DNA of 53,013 nt from Rhodospirillaceae bacterium (GTDB taxonomy: Bacteria; Pseudomonadota; Alphaproteobacteria; Rhodospirillales; Casp-alpha2), in assembly GCA_018698795.1 (NCBI GenBank), contig JABIPG010000236.1:1-53013 (forward strand), given 5' to 3'. The translations under genes and the position numbers were made by a program. Positions 25,775 through 35,181 of the stretch are shown here, piece after piece (within the stretch, counting starts at the first letter, position 1; the number at the start of each line of letters is the position of its first letter). The notes under the pieces were generated by a model. The model had not been told where the DNA came from and searched no databases. It worked only from the letters and a program-made list of their open reading frames with translations.

Positions 25775-26499
25775 TTGAGGACGCTTCTTCCGACAATATG
25801 CCGCATCCGTTTCGGGCCGGTATCAAAGCCGCATTGGGGGCGCCAGCCTTGGGTCTGTTCGTGGCCTTGATGGGTTATGGTGCGTTGAACAAAGGCATCG
25901 GCATCGATTTCGCCGTGATGTGGAGCGCTGTATTCCTGATCTGGTCGATGCCTGCGCTCATGACCTTCTCCGAACTGGCGCTATCCGGTGCTGGGCTTTG
26001 GGCGATGTTTATAGCCGTCATTTTCTCCAATCTGCGCAACATTCCCATGGTGGTCACGGCGTTGCCGCTGGTCCGCGCCGAGCGCGGCCTCAAGTGGAAG
26101 GATCTGCTGTTCGCCCAATTGTTGTCGCCAACGGTCTGGGTACATATCCTGGTACGCGCGCAGAATTTGCCCTTGAACGCGCGACGGGCGTTTTTTACCG
26201 CCTTCGCACTCACCGTATTTGTCAGCGCACTGGCTGGCGCAACGGTGGGCTATTTCGGCATCGGTGCCATACCCGCCGCATTGGGCATAGCGCTGTTGAT
26301 CTTAACGCCGCTGTATTTGTTGCTGATCATGGTCTCCGTGCGCAAGCTGAGCAGCTATTTGGCACTTGGTATCGGTGCGGTCGCGGTACCCTGGCTGATG
26401 CAGTGGTCGGTGGAATGGGGATTGGCGCTGGGTGGCATCGGCGCCGGCACGCTCGGCTTTCTGCTGGGTGGCGGTCACAAACGCAGGGGCCGCCAATGA
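25771..26499 (+). CDS. azlC: AzlC-family amino acid exporter, large subunit
   Basis: This 242-residue membrane protein has about seven hydrophobic helices and AzlC motifs (PHPFRAGIKAALGAPALGLF, SGAGLWAMFIAVIFSNLRNIPM). AzlC with the small AzlD forms exporters of branched-chain amino acids, related to YgaZ/YgaH. The ATG overlaps the carbamoylase stop and the gene overlaps azlD by 4 bases, so all three are translationally coupled. Export may relieve accumulation of an amino acid released by the carbamoylase. Confidence 0.87.
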   Translation: MIEDASSDNMPHPFRAGIKAALGAPALGLFVALMGYGALNKGIGIDFAVMWSAVFLIWSMPALMTFSELALSGAGLWAMFIAVIFSNLRNIPMVVTALPLVRAERGLKWKDLLFAQLLSPTVWVHILVRAQNLPLNARRAFFTAFALTVFVSALAGATVGYFGIGAIPAALGIALLILTPLYLLLIMVSVRKLSSYLALGIGAVAVPWLMQWSVEWGLALGGIGAGTLGFLLGGGHKRRGRQ

Positions 26500-26843
26500 T
26501 CGGCGAACCGACCTGGATGACGCCATGGTTGTTGCTGGCCGTAGGGTTTGGCGCAGCACTGCTGACGCGAGGCGTCGGTGTGCTGCTGTCAGGCCGGGTG
26601 GAGCCGGAAACACCGATTTTCGATTGGTTTGCTTGTGTCGGCCAAGCCCTTGTCGGCGGGCTGATGGTGCGGGCGATCTTTCTACCGACGACGATCTTGG
26701 CGGAAACACCGACGCTCGATCGCGCCATCGCCGTAGCGGTCGGCTTCGCGGTGTTTTTTCTGAGCCGTCAGCAGTTGCTGGCAGGCACCTTTGCCGGGGT
26801 CGGCACGCTGACGCTTTTGAACCTCCTGCGCGATAGTTTTTGA
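26496..26843 (+). CDS. azlD: AzlD-family small exporter subunit
   Basis: This 115-residue protein has four hydrophobic helices and the AzlD pattern (TWMTPWLLLAVGFGAALLTRGVGVLLSGRV, FDWFACVGQALVGGLMVRA). It partners AzlC in the inner membrane. The ATG overlaps the azlC stop. It ends the rightward group. Confidence 0.85.
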   Translation: MIGEPTWMTPWLLLAVGFGAALLTRGVGVLLSGRVEPETPIFDWFACVGQALVGGLMVRAIFLPTTILAETPTLDRAIAVAVGFAVFFLSRQQLLAGTFAGVGTLTLLNLLRDSF

Positions 26844-26882
26844 TAGGCGGCGAGTGCCTGCTTCGCTTGCGGTTATCGGTGC

Positions 26883-26915
26883 GCGGAATTATTCTGCGAG
26901 ATCATAGAATTCCGC
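26883..26915. promoter_or_regulatory. Inverted repeat upstream of the acyl-CoA dehydrogenase gene
   Basis: GCGGAATT (26883-26890) and AATTCCGC (26908-26915) are perfect reverse complements with a 17-base spacer, and similarity extends with one mismatch inside the arms. It lies 28 bases before the ATG of the dehydrogenase gene. A repressor site for an acyl-CoA-responsive regulator is plausible; a transcribed hairpin is the alternative. Confidence 0.4.
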
Positions 26916-26942
26916 TTGTTTGATGCTGATCCGGAGCCCGCC

Positions 26943-28736
26943 ATGACTGCCTATCAAGCCCCCCTGGCTGAAATGCGTTTTGTCCTCAACGATTTGGTCA
27001 ACCTCGACCGGGTAACCGCGTTGCCAGGTTGCGAGGACGCCACGCCCGATCTTGTCGATGCGATCTTGGAAGAGGCCGGAAAACTGGGCGGTGAAGTCAT
27101 CGCGCCGCTGAACCACTCAGGAGACATGCAAGGGGCGGTGCTTGATAACGGCTTGGTCCGCACCGCGGACGGCTTCAAGGAAGCTTACGGGCAGTTCGTC
27201 GAAGGTGGCTGGAACAGCTTGCCGTTCGATCCTGAATACGGCGGACAAGGATTGCCGTGGCTAGTATCAACCGCCGTGTTTGAGGTTTGGCATGCGGCGA
27301 ACATGGCGTTCGCGCTTTGCCCGACCCTCAACAGTGGCGCCGTGGAATTGCTCTCGGCACATGGTTCGGACGCGCTGAAATCCATCTATCTCGAGAACAT
27401 GACCTCGGGCAGTTGGACCGGCACCATGAACCTGACGGAACCGCAAGCGGGCTCGGATTTGGGGCGGGTGCGGACCAAGGCCGTGCCAAGCGGTGATGGT
27501 TATAGGATATCGGGCAACAAGATATTCATCACCTATGGCGACCACGACATGACAGATAATATCGTCCACATGGTGCTGGCCCGCACACCCGATGCCCCGG
27601 AAGGCGTCAAGGGTATCTCATTGTTTTTGGTGCCGAAGTTCCTGGTCAACGAAGACGGCAGCCCTGGCGAACGCAACGATCTTCGCTGCGTCTCCTTGGA
27701 ACACAAGCTCGGCATCAACGCGAGCCCTACGGCGGTGATGTCGTTCGGTGACAACGACGGCGCCATCGGATACCTGATTGGTGAAGAAAACCGCGGCCTT
27801 GAGTACATGTTTACGATGATGAACAACGAACGCTTGGCCGTAGGCCTTCAAGGCGTCGCCATCGGCGAGCGCGCCTATCAACAGGCATTGGCGTATGCGC
27901 GCGAACGCGTTCAAAGCCGTCGCATCGATGGCGACAACCCGGAACCGGCGGCCATTATCGAGCACCCCGACGTCCGGCGTATGCTGCTTTCCATGAAGGT
28001 CCAGACCGAAGCGACCCGCGCGCTCGCCTACTATGTGGCCGCGCACCTGGATATTTCCCATCGTTGCACCGATGACACGGAGCGCCGTGCCGCGAAAGCG
28101 CGGGTCGATTTGCTGACCCCTGTAGTCAAGGCCTGGAGTTCTGATACCGGCATCGAAGTCGCCAACACTGGCGTTCAAATTCACGGCGGCATGGGTTTCA
28201 TCGAAGAGACCGGCGCAGCTCAGCATCTACGCGATGCACGCATCGCCGCCATTTATGAAGGTACCAACGGCATCCAGGCGAACGACTTGGTCGGCCGCAA
28301 GGTTGGGCGTGAAAACGCTGAGACCGTGTTGGTGTTGGTCGAAGAGATGCGGGAGTTGGATGCGGAATTGGCCAAAGCCGAGAGCGCCCACATTGCAGCA
28401 ACCCGCCAGCCATTTTCACTCGCCATCGATGCACTGGAATCGGCATCGAAATGGATTGCCGATACTTGGGGGGCGGATCGCGCTGCCGTGGCGGCGGGCG
28501 CTGTGCCCTACCTACGCCTTCTAGGCCTCACCGTCGGGGGTTGGATGACCTGCCGTGCAGCACTCATCGCCGAGCGGAAATTGCAGGGCGACGAAGGCGA
28601 TCCTGCATTCTTGAATGCCAAACTGATTTCGGCTCGATTTTTCGCAGATCAATATCTAGTACAGTGCCCAGCCCTGGATCACACCATCCGCGACGGAGGG
28701 GCCGCCGTGACGGCGATTGAAGACGCTGGATTCTAA
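26943..28736 (+). CDS. Long acyl-CoA dehydrogenase (DmdC/AcdA-like, with C-terminal extension)
   Basis: This 597-residue flavoprotein is longer than ordinary acyl-CoA dehydrogenases (about 390). It belongs to the approximately 600-residue subgroup that includes 3-methylmercaptopropionyl-CoA dehydrogenase DmdC. FAD and substrate motifs are MNLTEPQAGSDLG, HKLGINASPTAVM and VQIHGGMGFIEETGAAQHLRDARI. The likely catalytic base is the glutamate in AIYEGTNGIQAND. The last 130 residues or so form the extra helical domain. ATG 26943 follows GGAG and opens the conserved sequence. No other dmd or beta-oxidation gene is adjacent, so DMSP degradation is a possibility rather than a conclusion. Confidence 0.9.
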   Translation: MTAYQAPLAEMRFVLNDLVNLDRVTALPGCEDATPDLVDAILEEAGKLGGEVIAPLNHSGDMQGAVLDNGLVRTADGFKEAYGQFVEGGWNSLPFDPEYGGQGLPWLVSTAVFEVWHAANMAFALCPTLNSGAVELLSAHGSDALKSIYLENMTSGSWTGTMNLTEPQAGSDLGRVRTKAVPSGDGYRISGNKIFITYGDHDMTDNIVHMVLARTPDAPEGVKGISLFLVPKFLVNEDGSPGERNDLRCVSLEHKLGINASPTAVMSFGDNDGAIGYLIGEENRGLEYMFTMMNNERLAVGLQGVAIGERAYQQALAYARERVQSRRIDGDNPEPAAIIEHPDVRRMLLSMKVQTEATRALAYYVAAHLDISHRCTDDTERRAAKARVDLLTPVVKAWSSDTGIEVANTGVQIHGGMGFIEETGAAQHLRDARIAAIYEGTNGIQANDLVGRKVGRENAETVLVLVEEMRELDAELAKAESAHIAATRQPFSLAIDALESASKWIADTWGADRAAVAAGAVPYLRLLGLTVGGWMTCRAALIAERKLQGDEGDPAFLNAKLISARFFADQYLVQCPALDHTIRDGGAAVTAIEDAGF

Positions 28737-28838
28737 CCATCTCCGCATCCGGTCAAGAGCAGCTAAATTATTCTTAATACTTGATTTTTCTCGTTTTTTG
28801 ACTCACCTTGAGCGGTCTTCGAGGGAGACCCGACCGGC

Positions 28839-29963
28839 ATGAATGGCTTTACAAGATATGTGTTCCGTCAGTTGTTCGTCGGCATGGTGATGGTCACCGC
28901 CGGGCTGACGTGCATTATCTGGTTGTCGCAATCGTTGCGGTTTGTCGAACTCATCGTCAATCGAGGCGTCGGCGCAGGTACATTTTTGTACCTCACAATG
29001 CTGATGTTGCCGAATTTTTTAACGGTAATCTTACCCATCGCACTATTTTGTGTGGTGGTGTTTATCTACGCAAAAATGATTACGGACCGAGAACTGGTCG
29101 TGATGCGCGCTGCAGGCGTGGGCCAAATCGCATTGGCTAAACCCGCAATGCTGTTGGCTCTTTTGACCGTCATCATCGGCTATTTTCTCAATCTTTATTT
29201 ACTGCCGAATTCGTACCGCCTATTTCGGGAAATGCAGTGGGACATACGCTATAACTACTCCCATGTACTGCTCCGTGAAGGCGCATTCACGAATGTTGCG
29301 TCGGACATTACGCTCTATGTTCGCGAACGAACCAATGAGGGACAGTTACTCGGCATTTTGGTCCATGATCAACGCGACAAGAAAAATCCATTTACGTTGA
29401 TGGCTGCACGAGGCGCGCTCGTCGAGAGTGAGGGCAGCACCCGTGTCGTGATGTTCAACGGCAACCGACAAACCGTCAATCCCGCAACCAACGTTCTTTC
29501 TATCCTGTACTTCGACAGATACACATTTGACCTCGGCAAACGGGGCGCTGTCGGAACCGAGCGCCACCGTGAGCCCCGCGAGCGCCGAATGGAGGAGTTA
29601 CTGGATGTGGAGAATGCAGAAGGCATACCGCAGCAAGACATTGGGAAATATGTCATCGAGGCTCACAAACGTCTAACGTCGCCCATTCTCGCTCTCGCAT
29701 TTTCGTTGATAGCCTTAGCCAGCCTGATTACCGGTAGCTTTACCCGCCGCATGCAAACACAGCGTATTCTCGTCAGTATCATCTTGATGGTGGTTCTTCA
29801 GGCTGCTGCGTTAAGCTTGGAAAACGTAGCGGCAAAGAATATGTCTCTCATTCCACTCATGTATTTGCATGCGATATTGCCTGCTATTTTGGCTTTTTGG
29901 TTCATGGTTTCACCGATGAAGCTTCGGGCCAAACCTTCAGTCGATCACATGGCATATAGTTAA
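28839..29963 (+). CDS. lptF: LPS export ABC transporter permease LptF
   Basis: This 374-residue inner-membrane protein has three N-terminal helices, a periplasmic beta-jellyroll domain (about residues 125-270) and three C-terminal helices, the LptF/LptG topology. Conserved landmarks are RYVFRQLFVGMVMV near the start, ITDRELVVMRAAGVG in the coupling loop that meets LptB, and EAHKRLTSPILALAFSLIALA. With LptG and the ATPase LptB it extracts lipopolysaccharide from the inner membrane. GAGGGAG precedes the ATG by about 10 bases. It is the first gene of the rightward envelope operon. Confidence 0.93.
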   Translation: MNGFTRYVFRQLFVGMVMVTAGLTCIIWLSQSLRFVELIVNRGVGAGTFLYLTMLMLPNFLTVILPIALFCVVVFIYAKMITDRELVVMRAAGVGQIALAKPAMLLALLTVIIGYFLNLYLLPNSYRLFREMQWDIRYNYSHVLLREGAFTNVASDITLYVRERTNEGQLLGILVHDQRDKKNPFTLMAARGALVESEGSTRVVMFNGNRQTVNPATNVLSILYFDRYTFDLGKRGAVGTERHREPRERRMEELLDVENAEGIPQQDIGKYVIEAHKRLTSPILALAFSLIALASLITGSFTRRMQTQRILVSIILMVVLQAAALSLENVAAKNMSLIPLMYLHAILPAILAFWFMVSPMKLRAKPSVDHMAYS

Positions 29964-29972
29964 GGGTTATTC

Positions 29973-31073
29973 ATGCGGTTATCCACGACCCTCTCTGTAT
30001 ACGTCGGTCGACACTTCCTTTTGGCGGTGGTATCGCTGCTGACATTGTTTTTGTTGCTGGTGTTCATGTTTGACGCCATCGAACTTCTGCGTCGCGCGGC
30101 TTCAAAACCGGACGTATCGTTCGACGCCGTCATCAAAATGGCCTTGCTCAAATTGCCGCACATGAGTCAGAAGGTTCTACCGTTTGCCATCTTGTTCGGT
30201 GGTATGATGTGTTTTTGGAGGTTGACCCGATCTCATGAACTGGTCGTCACGCGTGGCGCCGGCGTATCGGCTTGGCAATTTCTACTTCCTGCGATCGCCA
30301 TTTCCGCCGCTTTCGGTATCTTTCAGATATCGGTCCTCAACCCACTAGCATCGACGACGCTGGCTCGCTTTGAACAATTGGAAGCCCTACACTTAAAAGG
30401 CAACCAAAGCTTGCTAGCTGTGTCTCAGTCGGGAATGTGGCTGCGTCAGGCGAATCCGGACGGACAATCGGTCCTTTACGCAAAAGGCTATGTGCAAAAC
30501 GGTATCGACGTCGAGCTACACGATGTCACGGTATTCACCTATGTGGGAAAAGACACATTCCGCAGTCGGATCAGCAGCCCCAACGCTAAATTGGAAGACG
30601 GGTTCTGGCGCTTCAAGGATGCTTGGATTTACGAAGCGGAGAAACCACCCGTTCACGAGAAACAATACTGGCTAGCCACGGATCTGACGTTGGATAAAAT
30701 CCAAGATAGTTTTGCACCTCCTGAGACCATGTCATTTTGGGATCTGCCCGATTTCATTGAAACATTGGAAAAAGCTGGTTTTTCAGCCGTACGCCATCGC
30801 CTTCATTGGCATAGCTTATTGGCTGCACCATTGCTCCTATCGGCCATGGTATTGGTGGGGGCGGCATTTACACTGCGTCATTCTCGCAGGGGCGCCACGA
30901 CGTACGTTGTGGCCGGTGGTGTGTTCACCGGTTTCGCTCTCTACTTTTTCTCCGATGTGGTTTTAGCGCTCGGGTTATCTGATTCCATTCCGATACTTCT
31001 GGCGGCATGGTCACCGTCGGGTGTCGCGACATTACTTGGCCTGACGACCCTACTCCATTTGGAGGACGGGTAA
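29973..31073 (+). CDS. lptG: LPS export ABC transporter permease LptG
   Basis: The 366-residue partner of LptF has the same six-helix plus periplasmic jellyroll plan (helices about 14-35, 60-80 and 100-125, then three at the C-terminus). The coupling loop reads RLTRSHELVVTRGAGVS. The conserved VRHRLHWHSLLAAPLLLSAMVLVG segment starts the C-terminal helices. It starts 9 bases after lptF and its TAA shares one base with the lptD ATG, so lptF-lptG-lptD form one operon. LptB and LptC are not in the window. Confidence 0.93.
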   Translation: MRLSTTLSVYVGRHFLLAVVSLLTLFLLLVFMFDAIELLRRAASKPDVSFDAVIKMALLKLPHMSQKVLPFAILFGGMMCFWRLTRSHELVVTRGAGVSAWQFLLPAIAISAAFGIFQISVLNPLASTTLARFEQLEALHLKGNQSLLAVSQSGMWLRQANPDGQSVLYAKGYVQNGIDVELHDVTVFTYVGKDTFRSRISSPNAKLEDGFWRFKDAWIYEAEKPPVHEKQYWLATDLTLDKIQDSFAPPETMSFWDLPDFIETLEKAGFSAVRHRLHWHSLLAAPLLLSAMVLVGAAFTLRHSRRGATTYVVAGGVFTGFALYFFSDVVLALGLSDSIPILLAAWSPSGVATLLGLTTLLHLEDG

Positions 31074-33802
31074 TGAAAGCGCGTATGATTTTACAGGGAA
31101 AGCGGTCCGCGATAACGCTCTGCATGTGTCTCGGCTTCGCAACGCCCGTCGCCGCGGCAACGCAACCGACCGCGACACAACCGCCACTCGGCGTTCTCAT
31201 CGTGCCAGCGGATGAGATTCCTCAGACCCCCGCCAACCCCATTGCGCGACCGGTTCCCGAGAACCGCCCGCTCGGCATTCTACTTGGCCCAGGCGCGCCG
31301 CCGAAACCCACCGCTACAGCAGTACCCGACAATCCTTTTCCATTGAGAAAACCCCGGGCCCAGCCCTCACCACCTCTCGCGCCAGTTCCACAAAGTACAA
31401 GCGTGCGACCACTTGGATTGTTGCTCGATCCCTTGCCACAATTCGAACGCCCACCTTTAGATGCAACGTTGCCGATTGCACCGTCTCGCCCTAGCGTTCC
31501 GAAAACCGGAACCTCTGCACCTCCGGTATATGCCCCCCCCGCCGGCGCAACGACGGAACGGCCACTTGGGACGCTGTTCGGGATTACCGCTGTTCCCACT
31601 TCGGCACAGGCAATTGTTCCGAATCCGCCCCCATCACAACCTGTATCTTCCCCTGAGAGCCCCCATACGATTTCCTCTGGGCCAACTTCCGCGACTTCGG
31701 CGGGAAGCGCGGATTCGAGCGAACCGCTGGTACATTTCCTAGCCAACGAAATGAGTTTTGACCGTGAGAAAGGGATTGTTACAGCCCAAGGTAATGTCGA
31801 AGTCCGCTACGACACCCGCATTCTCAACGCTGATCGCATTACCTACGATCAAAACAACGACATTGTGTCGGCCTCTGGCAACGTCGCTTTACTGGAACCG
31901 ACAGGAGAACGGTTGTTTGGCGATAAAATGGAGATATCCGGCGACCTCAAAGATGCTGTCATCCTCAACATCGGCATGATTTTAAAAGACAGATCCCGGA
32001 TTGCGGGCACCGGTGCGCGTCACTCGGAGGGCAAACTGACTGAATTGCGGAAGGGTGTATACTCACCGTGCAATCTGTGTGCGGACAACCCCAATGCTCC
32101 GCCGCTTTGGCAGATCAAGGCAGTGAAAGTCATCCACAACAAAGATGAGAAAATCATCGAATATCGTGATGCATGGCTGGAGATGTTCGGCTTTCCAGTT
32201 GCCTACACGCCCTACTTCCGCCATCCGGATCCAACCGTCAAACGGAAATCCGGCTTTCTGTTTCCCAGAATCGGAAATTCCAGCGATTTTGGAACCATTG
32301 TCGAAGTTCCCTATTTTTGGGCGCTCTCCGACCACGAAGACCTGACGCTACGCCCAATTTTGATGACGGAAGAAGCCCCCGTCCTTGGGCTTCAATATCG
32401 CAAGCGCTTTCTTAAAGGTACGATTGATGCCGATGCCAGCATAACCGACAATTCAGAGGACCAATTCACGACAGAAGAAGGGGAATTTGGTGTCCGCGGC
32501 CACTTTGACGCAAAGGCGCGGTTTGATTTGAACAAGACTTGGCGCTGGGGCATAGACGCCAAGCGATCCACCGACGACACATATATGCGTCGGTATGGCT
32601 TTGGCTCGCCGCAATCTTTAGACAGCCAAGTCTTCGTAGAGGGCCTTAAGGGCGGCAGTTATTTTTCCGCCAAGAGCATGGCTTTCCAAGGCCTGCAAGA
32701 TACTGACGAACATGATGAGACGCCCGTCGTATTGCCGCTAGTGGATTTCAGTCACGTCGGAAACAACGATCGTCTGGGAGGTCGATTCAATTTCGATCTC
32801 AATTTCCTAGCCTTGACGCGGGCCAAAGGCACAGATACCCGCAGATTGGCTCTGCACCCTCGTTGGCAACGTCCCTTTCAGGGCCCATTCGGCGATTTGT
32901 ATAGGTTCGAAACCGGATTGAATGCTGATCTTTACCACGTCAACAGCCTAACTCAAGGCGGCGACAAGGAGACATTCTCTGGGTTAGCGCATCGTTTGTT
33001 CCCTTACGCTGATTTAAACTGGCGCATGCCATTGGTAAAATCTCAGGGAACTGTGCGTCAGATTCTGGAACCGATTGCTTCGTTGGCAATTGCGCCGAAC
33101 GGAGGAAATCCGGATGAGATCCCCAACGAAGACAGCACCGATTTCGAGTTCGACGAAACTAACCTGTTCTCGTTCAACCGCTTTTCAGGCATCGACCGGG
33201 TCGAAGGCGGCACGCGGGTCAACTATGGTCTCAAGTGGGGCCTATATGGCAAGAGCGGTGGATCGTCTACGGTGTTTTTAGGCCAGACCTACCGTCTTCG
33301 AGCAGACAGTACGTTCGGCGCTGGGTCCGGTCTTGAAGAAAACCTTTCTGACATTGTCGGAAGCATATCCGTGGTACCGAATTCGCACCTCAACGTCCTG
33401 TATAGAACGCGTGTCGCTAGTGACAAGCTTTCTCCTCGCCGCAATGAAGTCAATCTTACCGCAGGTGTTCCGGCATTTAAAATAGCCGGCAGTTACTCTT
33501 TCCTCGCATCTCAAGCTGATAGCGAATTTTCGGGTCGCGAGGAGATGAACCTCTCAGCCAAATCCATCATCAATCGATTTTGGCGCACCGGCGTAACCGC
33601 GGTCCATGATATGCAGGCTAGCGAAATGCGATCCCTTGCTTTAAACGCAACATATGAAAACGAGTGTGTTGTTTTCACCAGCAGATTAAGCCGCACCTTC
33701 TTCGAAGATCGCGATTTGACGCCGACTGACGCCATAACTTTTCATCTTGTATTGAAAACCATCGGTGAAGTGAGAAGCGGCGCCAGCATCAGTTCGAATT
33801 GA
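31073..33802 (+). CDS. lptD: LPS assembly outer-membrane protein LptD with proline-rich N-terminal extension
   Basis: This 909-residue protein has a signal peptide (cleavage probably near ATPVAAA, residue about 29). About 190 residues of proline-rich sequence follow, then an OstA/LptA-like beta-jellyroll (about residues 218-330; NEMSFDREKGIVTAQGNVEV) and the outer-membrane beta-barrel. CNLCADNPNAPPLWQIKA is a family landmark at the junction. It inserts lipopolysaccharide into the outer leaflet with LptE. The proline-rich part carries four PLGxLxx(G/D/V)P-type motifs. The ATG at 31073 overlaps the lptG stop; upstream codons in frame belong to lptG. Confidence 0.92.
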   Translation: MKARMILQGKRSAITLCMCLGFATPVAAATQPTATQPPLGVLIVPADEIPQTPANPIARPVPENRPLGILLGPGAPPKPTATAVPDNPFPLRKPRAQPSPPLAPVPQSTSVRPLGLLLDPLPQFERPPLDATLPIAPSRPSVPKTGTSAPPVYAPPAGATTERPLGTLFGITAVPTSAQAIVPNPPPSQPVSSPESPHTISSGPTSATSAGSADSSEPLVHFLANEMSFDREKGIVTAQGNVEVRYDTRILNADRITYDQNNDIVSASGNVALLEPTGERLFGDKMEISGDLKDAVILNIGMILKDRSRIAGTGARHSEGKLTELRKGVYSPCNLCADNPNAPPLWQIKAVKVIHNKDEKIIEYRDAWLEMFGFPVAYTPYFRHPDPTVKRKSGFLFPRIGNSSDFGTIVEVPYFWALSDHEDLTLRPILMTEEAPVLGLQYRKRFLKGTIDADASITDNSEDQFTTEEGEFGVRGHFDAKARFDLNKTWRWGIDAKRSTDDTYMRRYGFGSPQSLDSQVFVEGLKGGSYFSAKSMAFQGLQDTDEHDETPVVLPLVDFSHVGNNDRLGGRFNFDLNFLALTRAKGTDTRRLALHPRWQRPFQGPFGDLYRFETGLNADLYHVNSLTQGGDKETFSGLAHRLFPYADLNWRMPLVKSQGTVRQILEPIASLAIAPNGGNPDEIPNEDSTDFEFDETNLFSFNRFSGIDRVEGGTRVNYGLKWGLYGKSGGSSTVFLGQTYRLRADSTFGAGSGLEENLSDIVGSISVVPNSHLNVLYRTRVASDKLSPRRNEVNLTAGVPAFKIAGSYSFLASQADSEFSGREEMNLSAKSIINRFWRTGVTAVHDMQASEMRSLALNATYENECVVFTSRLSRTFFEDRDLTPTDAITFHLVLKTIGEVRSGASISSN

Positions 33803-35181
33803 CCTCTCGAAACTCAAACAACGGGCTACAAATGGTATTTTCCCTCAAGAAATCGCCGAAAGTTGGACACTGTACCCAAGCATGGGCCTGGCGGTCTCTC
33901 AATGGGATACTCGTTCTCTTTATTTGTATTTTCACCCCCACACTTCAAATCTCCGGCGCACAGGCGCAACAGTCGTTGGTGATCGCGGCAACAGTGAATG
34001 ATGAAATGATCTCGATTTTGGATATCAATTCGAGATTAGCGTTGTCTATTCGCCTTGCAGAACTGCCCGACACCAAAGACACCCGTCAACGGCTTGCCGG
34101 CCAAACTTTACGCGCAATCATTGATGACAAGCTCAAGCTGCAAGAAGCCCGAAAATATCAAATCACCGCCAATCGCCGCGATATTTCCCGTGCGGAGAAA
34201 AGTTTCGAACAACGAGCCGGACTGGGTAAGGGCGGTTTACGCAAATTGCTCAAAAGGCTGGGACTAGACAGCTCTAGCGTCATTGAGCAACTTGAAGCCC
34301 AGATAGTTTGGTCACGCCTGGTTGTTTCCCGCTATCGCAGAACGACCGACATTAGCGAAAAAGAAATCGATGATTTCATTGCCGACCTGCTGCGCAACAA
34401 AGGAAGGCCCGAGTTCTTGGTGTCAGAGATATTTCTGCCCACTGGAGGAAATCAAGATGCAAATACTGTCCGCGTGCTTGCCGACCGACTGATCCAACAA
34501 ATTAACAGCGGCGCCAATTTCAGCGCTGTAGCACGCAACTTTTCTCAAAGTGCTTCGGCGGCTCAAGGCGGCAGTCTGGGTTGGCACCGCGCCGGCCAAT
34601 TGCCGACGGAGCAAGATAGCGTTATCCGCCGAATGTCCCCGGGCGAGGTTGCGGGTCCGATCGAAACCATTGAGGGCTTCTACATTCTTAAGCTTGATCA
34701 ACAGCGGACAATTGAGCCATTTCGAGAGGAAGCACCGCTCCCCCCAACAGTTACATTGCACCAGGCTCATTTCGCGCTTCCAGAAGGGGCCACGGAAACC
34801 TTGGTGGCAGAGACCATGACTAAGGCTAGCCAAGTCAGTGCTGCCGCAACTTCGTGTCTCCACCTCGGCGAACTTTCCAAGAAATTCGCATCGCCGCTAT
34901 CGGGTAAACTTGGAACGTTCAAGCTCGATCAATTGTCAGAGCAATTGCAAGTTGCCGTCAGTCCTCTGCCGATCAACAAAGCCAGCCCCCCCATCCGCAA
35001 TGCTGGCGGCATTGTCATCGTCATGGTCTGTGAGCGCAAAACACCGAAGGTCAAAAAAGCCGATCCGGCCGACCGACGCGTACGTATCAAAGCCCAACTA
35101 GGGGAAGAGCGTATAAATTTGGCGGCGGAACAGTATTTAAGAAATCTGCGCCGGGCGGCGATCGTGGATGTTCGATTATGA
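33799..35181 (+). CDS. surA: Periplasmic chaperone / peptidyl-prolyl isomerase SurA
   Basis: This 460-residue protein has a hydrophobic signal segment (about residues 36-56, ending SGAQAQQ) and a SurA N-terminal chaperone domain (VIAATVNDEMISILDINSRLALS). A parvulin domain follows (about residues 205-300; VSEIFLP, FSQSASAAQGGSLGWHRAGQLP, IETIEGFYILKL). The C-terminal half looks like a second, degenerate parvulin domain. SurA helps outer-membrane proteins, including LptD, fold. A TTG at 33799 overlaps the lptD stop (TTGA); ATG 33832 would give a signal peptide of more usual length and may be the true start. The stop overlaps the pdxA ATG. Confidence 0.9.
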   Translation: MTSRNSNNGLQMVFSLKKSPKVGHCTQAWAWRSLNGILVLFICIFTPTLQISGAQAQQSLVIAATVNDEMISILDINSRLALSIRLAELPDTKDTRQRLAGQTLRAIIDDKLKLQEARKYQITANRRDISRAEKSFEQRAGLGKGGLRKLLKRLGLDSSSVIEQLEAQIVWSRLVVSRYRRTTDISEKEIDDFIADLLRNKGRPEFLVSEIFLPTGGNQDANTVRVLADRLIQQINSGANFSAVARNFSQSASAAQGGSLGWHRAGQLPTEQDSVIRRMSPGEVAGPIETIEGFYILKLDQQRTIEPFREEAPLPPTVTLHQAHFALPEGATETLVAETMTKASQVSAAATSCLHLGELSKKFASPLSGKLGTFKLDQLSEQLQVAVSPLPINKASPPIRNAGGIVIVMVCERKTPKVKKADPADRRVRIKAQLGEERINLAAEQYLRNLRRAAIVDVRL

